A program made the position numbers and the translations under genes. A DNA stretch of 28,021 nt from the NCBI GenBank assembly GCA_022839045.1, contig JALHDI010000028.1, positions 1 to 28,021 on the forward strand. The letters run 5' to 3'. The notes beneath the pieces are model-generated. The model saw nothing but the letters and a program-made list of their open reading frames with translations, was not told the DNA's origin and did no database searches. Position 1 is the first letter of the stretch, and every line of letters starts with the position of its first letter. The stretch is from Sporomusaceae bacterium (GTDB lineage Bacteria > Bacillota_C > Negativicutes > Sporomusales_B > UBA7701). This document shows, piece by piece, positions 15,121 to 21,544 of the stretch.

Positions 15121-15645
15121 ATGAGAGTGTTACTGTTCAGGAAAGCGGGACGCCTGCTGACGGCGGCCGTCGGCATCGTCGTCGTCCTGACCGTCGTAGC
15201 CGCGATGTTCGCCTGCGGGCGCGAATACCGCAGCGCCAGGGTCGACCGTTCCAACGCCATGCAGGTTCTCAGGCCCGTCACCGAGCAAGCCCCCGCCGTC
15301 AGCGACTTTTACACCGAGTACCGCCTGGAACGGGACCGGGTGCGGAGCGAACGGTCCGACCTGCTGCGCGAGGCGCTGAAAAGCGCCAAGACGGACGAAT
15401 CGCGGCAAAAAGCTCAGGACGCCGTGCTCAAACTCGTACTGGAAAAGCAGCGGGAGTCGGAGATGGAAAACCTTATCAAGGCGAAGGGGTTTGCCGACGC
15501 ACTGGTGTTCGTCCGCGACAATACCGTCAGCGCGGTGGTCAAGACCCAGACTTTAAGCCGGGAAGAGGTCATGCAGGTCGCCGACGTTATCGGCCGGGTG
15601 AGCGGGGCGAAGCCGGAAGACATCACGATAAGCACGAAGCCTTAA
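15121..15645 (+). CDS. spoIIIAH: Stage III sporulation protein AH
   Basis: A 174-residue protein with one membrane helix (about residues 11-31) and an extracytoplasmic YscJ/FliF-like ring-building domain. In B. subtilis SpoIIIAH binds forespore SpoIIQ across the intermembrane space. The segment DFYTEYRLERDRVRSERSDL and the later EVMQVADVIGRVSGAKPEDI are family-like. At 174 residues it is shorter than the B. subtilis protein (218), mainly in the linker after the membrane helix. GAGGTGAGG precedes the ATG. A terminator follows at once and ends the operon. Confidence 0.93.
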   Translation: MRVLLFRKAGRLLTAAVGIVVVLTVVAAMFACGREYRSARVDRSNAMQVLRPVTEQAPAVSDFYTEYRLERDRVRSERSDLLREALKSAKTDESRQKAQDAVLKLVLEKQRESEMENLIKAKGFADALVFVRDNTVSAVVKTQTLSREEVMQVADVIGRVSGAKPEDITISTKP

Positions 15646-15648
15646 CGA

Positions 15649-15675
15649 AAAAGCTGTCCGTGTCGGACAGCTTTT
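15649..15675 (+). terminator. Rho-independent terminator of the spoIIIA operon
   Basis: A perfect 12-bp stem, AAAAGCTGTCCG and CGGACAGCTTTT, around a three-base loop starts three bases after the spoIIIAH stop. The U-tract is the right arm's TTTT. Confidence 0.85.
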
Positions 15676-15730
15676 CAGGTTGTCGATAAAACCCCATCTG
15701 CGGCGCCGACAGCTTTCCATGCACTTATAT

Positions 15731-15760
15731 TTGCTAAGAAGCGGAAAAGTCTGGTATAAT
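15731..15760 (+). promoter_or_regulatory. Sigma-A promoter of the asp23-nusB operon
   Basis: TTGCTA (15731-15736) and TATAAT (15755-15760) are 18 bp apart, with TGG before the -10 giving an extended -10. A second TATAAT at 15771-15776 lacks a matching -35. The start codon is about 70 bp downstream, leaving an AT-rich leader of about 60 bases. Confidence 0.75.
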
Positions 15761-15829
15761 AATTCAGAGTTATAATGTGTCGCAAAAGCCAATATAATTG
15801 TTGTAATAAGGATGAAAGGGAGAGCGGCG

Positions 15830-16225
15830 ATGGATAAGAAGCTCGAAAGGATTGAACATAACGATGTCGGTTCGATTCGGATCGCCGACGAAGTCGTGGG
15901 CATAATCGCCGGCATGGCCGCCACGGAAGTGCCCGGGGTGGCCGGCATGAGCGGCGGCCTGGTGGGCGGCATCGCCGAGATGCTCGGCAAGCGTAACCTG
16001 TCGAAAGGCGTGAAGGTTGAAGTCGGCGAGCGCGAGGCCGCCGTCGATCTGTTCATTATCGCCGAGTACGGAGTGCGCATACCCGATGTGGCTCTCCAGG
16101 TCCAGGAGAACGTGAAGCGGGCCATTGAATCGATGACAGGCCTGGACGTCGTAGAGGTCAACATCCATGTCCAGGGGGTCGGATTCGCCCCGGAAGCCAA
16201 GGACGAAGACGTCCGCGTCCGTTAG
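15830..16225 (+). CDS. Asp23/Gls24 family envelope stress response protein (YqhY-like)
   Basis: A 131-residue protein from the ATG at 15830. An in-frame ATG at 15812 precedes the ribosome-binding site AAAGGGAG and would add six non-conserved residues, so the later start is preferred. The family core is visible in GSIRIADEVVGIIAGMAATE, followed by VPGVAGMSGGLVGGIAEMLG. Asp23-like proteins sit at the membrane and are linked to alkaline or envelope stress. The gene order asp23-amaP-DUF2273 matches the Staphylococcus aureus asp23 cluster, where AmaP anchors Asp23. B. subtilis yqhY occupies the same place before nusB. Confidence 0.92.
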   Translation: MDKKLERIEHNDVGSIRIADEVVGIIAGMAATEVPGVAGMSGGLVGGIAEMLGKRNLSKGVKVEVGEREAAVDLFIIAEYGVRIPDVALQVQENVKRAIESMTGLDVVEVNIHVQGVGFAPEAKDEDVRVR

Positions 16226-16237
16226 AAAGGAGCAATT

Positions 16238-16777
16238 ATGGGGATCTTTGACCGGATCATCCTTTCAATCTACACCATCTTGCTCGCCTTCCTGTCGCTG
16301 GGCGTCATCATCATCTCCCTCCCCCTCGTTTCTTTGGAGCAGGTGCGGACAAGCATCTTACTCATCTACGGGCACTGGGAGGCTGGCATGGTGGCCGCCG
16401 TCTTCCTGCTGGTCAGCATCCGGCTGCTGCTGGCCGGGCTGCGCTCGCGGGGCAGCGGCAACACCATCATCCACCACAACGAGATGGGCGACATCCATAT
16501 CGCCCTCAAAGCGGTGGAAAACCTGGTCGAAAAAACGGCCCGCCACGTCCGCGGCGTAAGAGGCGTCAAGGTGGTGGCAAGCCATTCCCCGGCGGGTCTC
16601 AAGCTTAGGATCAAAGCCGTCATCAGCCCCGAGGGCAACATTCCCAGCGTTACCGCCGAAATCCAGCAGCGGGTGAGCGACTACGTCAAGAGCACCGTCG
16701 GCGTCGAACTGGCCGATATGCACATCTTCGTCGAAAACATATCCAACGACTTCAAATCCAAGCATCGGGTGGAATAG
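16238..16777 (+). CDS. amaP: Alkaline shock response membrane anchor protein AmaP
   Basis: A 179-residue protein. Two N-terminal membrane helices cover about residues 8-30 and 49-67. A cytoplasmic domain follows (DIHIALKAVENLVEKTARHV) that resembles Asp23 itself. In S. aureus AmaP binds and anchors Asp23 at the membrane. AAAGGAG precedes the ATG. It lies 12 bp after asp23 and 11 bp before the DUF2273 gene. Confidence 0.9.
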   Translation: MGIFDRIILSIYTILLAFLSLGVIIISLPLVSLEQVRTSILLIYGHWEAGMVAAVFLLVSIRLLLAGLRSRGSGNTIIHHNEMGDIHIALKAVENLVEKTARHVRGVRGVKVVASHSPAGLKLRIKAVISPEGNIPSVTAEIQQRVSDYVKSTVGVELADMHIFVENISNDFKSKHRVE

Positions 16778-16788
16778 GGGGCGGCTTC

Positions 16789-17016
16789 ATGGACCGCAAG
16801 CTGATTGAGGAGATATGGCAGCACCACAGCGGCAAGATCGTCGGCGTGACGGCCGGCTTCGCCATCGGGGTCCTCATCATCGTTTTCGGCTTTTTCCAGA
16901 CCCTCTTCGTCCTGTTGTGCATGATAGCCGGCTACGTCATCGGCAAACGCATCGACGAAAAAGAAGATATCATGGATATTCTGGACAAGCTATTACCGCC
17001 GGGATACCACAGGTAA
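16789..17016 (+). CDS. DUF2273 small membrane protein
   Basis: A 75-residue protein with a hydrophobic hairpin at about residues 17-52 (GKIVGVTAGFAIGVLIIVFG and the following helix) and a charged tail (KRIDEKEDIMDIL). DUF2273 proteins accompany asp23/amaP in many Firmicutes; a role in holding the Asp23 assembly at the membrane is inferred from this association. GGGGGCGG precedes the ATG. Confidence 0.9.
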   Translation: MDRKLIEEIWQHHSGKIVGVTAGFAIGVLIIVFGFFQTLFVLLCMIAGYVIGKRIDEKEDIMDILDKLLPPGYHR

Positions 17017-17035
17017 AAGAAGCGGAGGACGAGTA

Positions 17036-17449
17036 ATGAGCCGCAGGAAGGCCAGGGAAATGGCCCTGCAGACGCTATATCAGCTAGATTTCAACGCCAC
17101 CGAACCGGAACAGGCGCTAACCGCCGTCGTCGAAGAAGCCGGCGGACCGGATGCCAAGACCAAGGCTTACGCTTGGGATTTGGTTAGCGGGGCGACAGCC
17201 AACCGCGCCGCCATCGACGAGATCATCGTCGGCGTGTCGGCCGAATGGAAACTCGACCGCATGGCCAGCGTCGATCGCAATATTGCCCGCATCGCCGTCT
17301 ATGAGATGCGGTTCGGCAGCGAGCCTCTCACCCCCAACGTCGTCATCAACGAGGCGGTCGAGCTCGCCAAGACCTTCGGCACCGAGGAATCAAGCCGGTT
17401 CGTCAACGGCATCCTCGGTTCGTTGGTCAGGAACAAGGGTGCGACATGA
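17036..17449 (+). CDS. nusB: Transcription antitermination factor NusB
   Basis: A 137-residue all-helical protein with the family start SRRKAREMALQTLYQLDFN and the conserved C-terminal VVINEAVELAKTFGTEESSR, then FVNGILGSLV. NusB binds boxA RNA with NusE (S10) and promotes rRNA antitermination. GGAGG precedes the ATG. Its stop overlaps the ATG of the following Kae1-like gene in an ATGA, so the two are translationally coupled. Confidence 0.96.
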   Translation: MSRRKAREMALQTLYQLDFNATEPEQALTAVVEEAGGPDAKTKAYAWDLVSGATANRAAIDEIIVGVSAEWKLDRMASVDRNIARIAVYEMRFGSEPLTPNVVINEAVELAKTFGTEESSRFVNGILGSLVRNKGAT

Positions 17450-18390
17450 CGCTCGTGCTCGGCATCGACACCAGCTGCTACACCACGTCGGTGGCCCTGA
17501 TGAGCGAAGACGGCAGCCTGGTGGCCGACGAACGCCGCCTGCTGGCCGTCAAACCAGGGGGCAGGGGGCTGGCGCAGTCGGAAATGGTCTATCAGCATAC
17601 CCGGCACCTGCCGGAGCTTTTCGCCGCCGCCGCCGCCAAAGCCGGCGGCCCGCTCGCGCTCGCGGCCGTCGCCGCATCCACTCAGCCCCGGCCGCTCCCG
17701 GAATCATATATGCCGGCTTTCCTCGTAGGGGCGGGCTATGCCCGGGTTATCGCCGCGGCACAGTCCGTGCCTTTTGTTTCTCTGAGCCACCAGGAAGGCC
17801 ACATCCTCGCCGGCGCATGGTCTGCGGGCGGACCCGCCGATGCACGGTTCCTTGCCGTCCACGCCTCGGGAGGCACCACCGAGATCGTCCTCGTCACGCG
17901 CGAAGAAGCCGCCGGCCTGAAGGTGGAAGTCCTCGGCGGCACGAGCGACATCGCCGCCGGGCAACTCATCGACCGCATCGGCGTGGCCCTAGGCCTGCCG
18001 TTTCCCGCCGGGCCCCATCTGGAGGAACTCGCCCGTGCCGGCCAAACCGCGCCGGCCTCCCTGCCGGTGGCGGCCAAGGGCCTTAAGCTGAGCTTCGCTG
18101 GCCCCGAAACCCAGGCGCGCCGGCTGCTCGCCCAAGGAGAGACTCCGGCCGCCGTCGCCGCCGGGGTGCAGCTTTGCGTGGCCGATTCACTGCTGGGGCT
18201 GTGCGAGGCGGCGATAGGCGCCACCGGCGCCAGCGCCATCCTGTTCGTCGGCGGCGTACTGGCCAACGCGTTCATCCGCAGCCGCATCACCGCGGTCCTC
18301 GGCGCCGCCGGCGCAAGCCTCCACTTCCCCGCGCCCCGCTACAGCGGCGACAACGCCGTCGGCGCGGCCTGCCGCGCCCTGTTCCGCTAG
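17446..18390 (+). CDS. Kae1/TsaD-like domain protein (TsaD paralogue)
   Basis: A 314-residue ASKHA-fold protein. The N-terminus LGIDTSCYTTSVAL is the phosphate-binding loop of the Kae1/TsaD family. H115 and H119 (SHQEGHILA) match the metal-binding HxxxH of TsaD, and D302 in YSGDNAVGAA matches the third ligand. True TsaD makes t6A in tRNA and is usually 330-340 residues with an HMEGH or HIAGH motif; this shorter, divergent form is better treated as a paralogue. Its partner and substrate are unknown. It overlaps nusB by 4 bp and occupies the place where B. subtilis has folD. Confidence 0.82.
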   Translation: MTLVLGIDTSCYTTSVALMSEDGSLVADERRLLAVKPGGRGLAQSEMVYQHTRHLPELFAAAAAKAGGPLALAAVAASTQPRPLPESYMPAFLVGAGYARVIAAAQSVPFVSLSHQEGHILAGAWSAGGPADARFLAVHASGGTTEIVLVTREEAAGLKVEVLGGTSDIAAGQLIDRIGVALGLPFPAGPHLEELARAGQTAPASLPVAAKGLKLSFAGPETQARRLLAQGETPAAVAAGVQLCVADSLLGLCEAAIGATGASAILFVGGVLANAFIRSRITAVLGAAGASLHFPAPRYSGDNAVGAACRALFR

Positions 18391-18392
18391 CA

Positions 18393-18440
18393 CCACTTCC
18401 GCCGCCGCCGCATATGATACATAAACATAGGCGGAGGTGG
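18393..18440 (+). promoter_or_regulatory. Inverted repeat overlapping the ribosome-binding site of the 45-residue gene
   Basis: CCACTTCCGCC (18393-18403) can pair with GGCGGAGGTGG (18430-18440) over 11 bp with one G-T wobble and a 26-base loop. The right arm contains the GGAGG Shine-Dalgarno. In read-through RNA from the upstream operon the site would be masked. Confidence 0.5.
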
Positions 18441-18445
18441 CGGCG

Positions 18446-18583
18446 ATGCTGGTATATATTCTCGGTGGCGCGGTAATCGGGGCGGTCATCGGTCACTTGG
18501 TTCCGCCGGGTTCGCTATTCTGGTTCGCGGTCGGCGCCGTCAGCGGCGCGCTCGTACAGCGTTTCTGGGGACGCAGATTCTGA
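18446..18583 (+). CDS. Small membrane protein, 45 residues, unknown function
   Basis: An ORF reading MLVYILGGAVIGAVIGHLVP, then a second hydrophobic stretch (LFWFAVGAVSGALVQ), ending RFWGRRF. The pattern is two short helices with Gly-zipper spacing and a positively charged tail, so a membrane hairpin is likely. Support for it being real: GGCGGAGGTGG with GGAGG seven bases before the ATG, a membrane-like composition unlike random translation, and a terminator directly at its end. I do not recognise a family. A hairpin can mask its ribosome-binding site. No sure promoter is seen; CATATGATA at 18408-18416 resembles a sigma-K -10, but a correctly spaced -35 is missing. Confidence 0.7.
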   Translation: MLVYILGGAVIGAVIGHLVPPGSLFWFAVGAVSGALVQRFWGRRF

Positions 18584-18610
18584 CCGGCCCGCCCCAGGCT
18601 GTTTTTTTTT
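18556..18610 (+). terminator. Rho-independent terminator after the small membrane protein gene
   Basis: CTGGGG (18565-18570) pairs with CCCCAG (18592-18597). ACAGC (18556-18560) pairs with GCTGT (18598-18602) across a four-base bulge. Nine T residues end the structure. The left arms lie inside the 3' end of the ORF. Confidence 0.75.
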
Positions 18611-18670
18611 AAGCGGCTATTGTATCATTATGGTAGTAAAACACGGTACACGACTGGCAGGGTGAGATCA

Positions 18671-19912
18671 TTGAACATACTCAGCGTAGGGGCGGTCACC
18701 CGCTACATAAAGGCGCTGTTCGAACAGGACGGGACGCTCACCGACGTGATGGTGCGCGGCGAGATATCCAACTTTAAGCGCCACTACTCCGGCCATTGTT
18801 ACTTCACCCTCAAGGACAGCGACGCGACGCTGCGGGCGGTGATGTTCCGCGGCCGGGCACAACTGCTGCGCTTCGAGCCCAAAGACGGCCTCAAGGTTAT
18901 CGCCGGCGGCCAGATTTCCGTATTCGAGCGGGACGGCCAATACCAGCTCTACGTCGATCAGCTCATCCCTGAAGGAGTCGGCGAACTCAGCCTGGCTTTC
19001 GCCCAACTCAAGGACAAGCTTACCGCCGAAGGCCTGTTCGACGACAACCGCAAGCGGCCGCTGCCGATCCTGCCGAGGGCCGTCGGCATCGTCACCTCGC
19101 CCACCGGGGCGGCGGTGCGGGACATAATCACCGTCGCCAAGCGCCGTCATCCCGGCGTCAGACTCGTCCTCGTGCCGGTCCAGGTCCAGGGGCCGGAGGC
19201 CCCGGACCAGATCGTCCGGGCGATAGAGATACTGAACCGCCTGCGGCAGACCGAAGTCATCATCGTCGGCCGCGGCGGCGGCAGCATCGAAGAACTGTGG
19301 GCCTTCAACGACGAAAGGGTGGTAAGGGCGATCGCCGCGTCCGAAATGCCGGTAGTGTCGGCGGTCGGCCACCAGACCGACTATACCCTCGCCGATTTCG
19401 CCGCCGACCGGCGGGCGGCCACGCCCTCACAGGCGGCCGAACTGGTAGTGCCGGATGTGCGCGAACTGGACAAGTACGTAAGGACGCTCAGGACCATGCT
19501 TGAGACCCACACCCGCGCCTTGCTGACCGGGCGCCGACGTCGTCTCGACCTGTGCCTGGCCAGCAGGATGTTCGAACGGCCCGAGCGCCTTTTCGCCGAC
19601 AGGCGACAGACGGTCGACATCCTCATCCAGCGTCTCCAGCAGGCGCTGAAGACGATCGTGACCGGCAAACAGCACAACTTCAAGGTGGCGGCGGAGAAGC
19701 TGGCGATGCTCGACCCGCTGGCGGTGCTGGCCCGCGGCTACAGCCTCACCCGCACCCCCGACGGCCAGGTGGTGCGCCGGGCGGCTTCGGTAGCGGCCGG
19801 GCAGTTCCTGGAGGTAGTGCTCGGCCAAGGCCGGCTGGACGTACAAGTAATTTGGGCTGAGGAGGAATACGACAGTGCGAAAAAGGGCCCGCGAACAGGA
19901 CGTATGTTTTGA
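18671..19912 (+). CDS. xseA: Exodeoxyribonuclease VII large subunit
   Basis: A 413-residue protein from a TTG start at 18671 with GGTGA five bases upstream. This start gives MNILSVGAVTRYIKALFEQD, which fits the family N-terminus; an earlier ATG at 18620 would add unrelated residues. The OB-fold domain (GEISNFKRHYSGHCYFTLKD) is followed by the catalytic region with GIVTSPTGAAVRDI, GRGGGSIEELWAFNDE and VGHQTDYTLADFAADRRAATP. A long helical C-terminal region follows. With XseB it degrades single-stranded DNA in both directions. The folD gene found before xseA in B. subtilis is absent. Confidence 0.95.
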   Translation: MNILSVGAVTRYIKALFEQDGTLTDVMVRGEISNFKRHYSGHCYFTLKDSDATLRAVMFRGRAQLLRFEPKDGLKVIAGGQISVFERDGQYQLYVDQLIPEGVGELSLAFAQLKDKLTAEGLFDDNRKRPLPILPRAVGIVTSPTGAAVRDIITVAKRRHPGVRLVLVPVQVQGPEAPDQIVRAIEILNRLRQTEVIIVGRGGGSIEELWAFNDERVVRAIAASEMPVVSAVGHQTDYTLADFAADRRAATPSQAAELVVPDVRELDKYVRTLRTMLETHTRALLTGRRRRLDLCLASRMFERPERLFADRRQTVDILIQRLQQALKTIVTGKQHNFKVAAEKLAMLDPLAVLARGYSLTRTPDGQVVRRAASVAAGQFLEVVLGQGRLDVQVIWAEEEYDSAKKGPRTGRMF

Positions 19913-20132
19913 GGACGCGTTAGGCAAATTAGAATCAATCGTGAAAGAACTGGAAAAAGGCGAGCTGCCTCTGGAAGACGCTCTGGGCAGGTTCGCCGAG
20001 GGAGTCGGCCTGTCGCAGATCTGCCTGGCCAAGCTCAGCGCCGCCGAACAGGCCGTCGACAAAATCATCCGCGAGGAAAAGGGGCGGCTCGACGAATACC
20101 CGCTCAATATACAGGAGGACGAGAAATGCTGA
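19875..20132 (+). CDS. xseB: Exodeoxyribonuclease VII small subunit
   Basis: An 85-residue helical protein with the family signature FEDALGKLESIVKELEKGEL, then PLEDALGRFAEGVGL. The start is GTG at 19875, preceded by GAGGAGG. This overlaps the end of xseA by 38 bp, longer than usual, but no ATG follows before the conserved segment. XseB forms the helical stalk that binds XseA. It overlaps ispA by 7 bp. Confidence 0.93.
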   Translation: MRKRAREQDVCFEDALGKLESIVKELEKGELPLEDALGRFAEGVGLSQICLAKLSAAEQAVDKIIREEKGRLDEYPLNIQEDEKC

Positions 20133-20998
20133 AGGAGTATTGCCGCCAACAGGTCGCACTGATCGACCAGGCCCTGGGTGAAATGCTCCCACCGGCATAT
20201 CCGCCCGTCATATACGAGGCTATGCGTTACAGCCTGTTCGCCGGCGGCAAAAGGCTGCGCCCCATCCTGCTCATGGCGGCGGCCGACGCGGCCGGGGGCG
20301 ACGGCCGGAAATACCTCCACGTGGCCGGCGGCCTGGAAATGATCCATACCTATTCGCTCATCCACGACGACTTGCCGGCGATGGACGACGACGACTACCG
20401 CCGGGGCAAACTGACCAATCACAAGGTGTTCGGCGACGGCATGGCCATCCTTGCCGGCGACGGTCTTCTGACCGCCGCCTTCGAAGTCATGCTCGCCCAG
20501 CCCGGCGTAGACTCCGACACCCTCGTGGCCGTAGTGCGCGAAGTGGCTGCGGCGGCCGGCGCCGCCGGCATGGTCGGCGGACAGGCGGTCGATCTTCAGT
20601 CCGCCGGGAAGGAGATCGACGGCGACACCCTCAGATACATGCACAGGGCCAAGACGGGGGCGCTCTTCAAGGCCGCCATCCGCTCCGGCGCGATCCTGGC
20701 CGGCGCGTCCGCGGACAAGCTCGCCGCTTTGACCGAATACGCCGAACAGTTCGGGCTCGCCTTCCAAATAACCGACGACATCCTCGACGTCACCGGCGAC
20801 GAGGCCAAGATCGGCAAACCGGTCGGCAGCGACGAGAAAAACTGCAAATCCACATACGTGTCGCTCTATTCGCTGGCCGGCGCCCGGGAAATGGCAGCGG
20901 CCGCCGTGTCGTCGGCGCGCGCCGCCCTCGACGGCTTCGGGCCCGAGGCCGCGGTACTGCGGGAATTCGTAAATTATCTGCTCACGAGGGACAGTTAA
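20126..20998 (+). CDS. ispA: Polyprenyl synthetase, geranyl/farnesyl diphosphate synthase type
   Basis: A 290-residue trans-isoprenyl diphosphate synthase. The first Asp-rich motif is HDDLPAMDDDDYRRG (D81, D82, D87) and the second is TDDILDVTGD. GGKRLRPILL carries the diphosphate-binding basic residues. It condenses IPP with allylic diphosphates; chain length, probably C15, cannot be settled by eye. It overlaps xseB by 7 bp. AGGAGG lies upstream of the ATG. dxs, the entry enzyme of the MEP pathway, follows two genes later. Confidence 0.93.
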   Translation: MLKEYCRQQVALIDQALGEMLPPAYPPVIYEAMRYSLFAGGKRLRPILLMAAADAAGGDGRKYLHVAGGLEMIHTYSLIHDDLPAMDDDDYRRGKLTNHKVFGDGMAILAGDGLLTAAFEVMLAQPGVDSDTLVAVVREVAAAAGAAGMVGGQAVDLQSAGKEIDGDTLRYMHRAKTGALFKAAIRSGAILAGASADKLAALTEYAEQFGLAFQITDDILDVTGDEAKIGKPVGSDEKNCKSTYVSLYSLAGAREMAAAAVSSARAALDGFGPEAAVLREFVNYLLTRDS

Positions 20999-21007
20999 GG
21001 TGGTGCT

Positions 21008-21463
21008 ATGTCGGAACTGATCGCCGCGGTGGGGAAAAACGTCGTCCTCATGTCGGCCCTTACCGCCTGGTTTTTGGCCCAGGTTCTCAAAACCCTTACC
21101 TCCTACTGGAAGCACCGCGAATTCAGAGCCGAACGGCTGGTCGGCGCCGGCGGGATGCCTAGCTCCCACACCTCCCTCGTCGTCGGGCTGGCTTCGGCGG
21201 TGGCGCTGCACGACGGCGTCTCGTCGCCCTTGTTCGCCGTCAGCGCCGTGCTGGCCGGCATCGTGATGTACGACGCCGCCGGGGTGCGCCGGGCGGCCGG
21301 CAAGCAAGCCAAGGTGATCAACAAGCTCGTCCGCGAGATGCGTGTCGAGCATACCATCAAAGACACCCGGCTGAAGGAACTCTTGGGCCATACGCCGCTG
21401 GAAGTGATGGCCGGCGCGCTGCTCGGTTTTCTCGTCGCCTTCCTTTTCCACAGATTTTTCTGA
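21008..21463 (+). CDS. DUF212, divergent PAP2 family membrane protein (YuiD-like)
   Basis: A 151-residue integral membrane protein. The family motif GGMPSSHTSLVVGLASAVAL is at about residues 48-67, and DAAGVRRAAGKQAKVINKLV follows. The H of PSSH corresponds to the catalytic region of PAP2 phosphatases, but the family is divergent and the reaction is not established. It lies 9 bp after ispA, so it is in that transcript. A role on a lipid or isoprenoid phosphate would suit the context but is inference. Confidence 0.9.
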   Translation: MSELIAAVGKNVVLMSALTAWFLAQVLKTLTSYWKHREFRAERLVGAGGMPSSHTSLVVGLASAVALHDGVSSPLFAVSAVLAGIVMYDAAGVRRAAGKQAKVINKLVREMRVEHTIKDTRLKELLGHTPLEVMAGALLGFLVAFLFHRFF

Positions 21464-21471
21464 TGCCAACC

Positions 21472-21502
21472 TGCCATTTTATGTTATAATAATAAAGTGG
21501 CA
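21472..21502. repeat. 11-bp inverted repeat around the dxs -10 element
   Basis: TGCCATTTTAT (21472-21482) and ATAAAGTGGCA (21492-21502) are inverted copies with a single G-T mismatch around nine bases that include most of TATAAT. It looks like an operator; the stem is too AT-rich and lacks a T-tract for a terminator. Confidence 0.55.
21482..21490 (+). promoter_or_regulatory. Extended -10 promoter of the dxs-recN operon
   Basis: TGT-TATAAT is an extended -10 with a perfect hexamer. No good -35 is seen at 17-18 bp upstream. The start codon is 54 bp downstream. The element sits inside a dyad (21472-21502). Confidence 0.65.
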
Positions 21503-21544
21503 TGATTAAATATACGCTTTTATTCGGAAAGTGAGGTACTGCGG

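Noticed and set aside
15121..15216. SpoIIIAH as a lipoprotein because of Cys near residue 32 after a hydrophobic stretch
   Set aside because: The residues before the Cys (AMFAC) do not fit a lipobox, and SpoIIIAH proteins are held by an uncleaved membrane helix.
18408..18416. Sigma-K promoter from CATATGATA before the small ORF
   Set aside because: The -10 fits CATAnnnTA, but the nearest ACC is 14 bp away rather than 16-18, so the match is incomplete.
19427..21469. 680-residue minus-strand ORF (and a 632-residue one at 21506-23404)
   Set aside because: Both lie antisense to xseA/xseB/ispA/DUF212 and dxs, whose motifs are clear. They have low-complexity His/Asp/Gly-rich translations and arise from GC-rich third positions.
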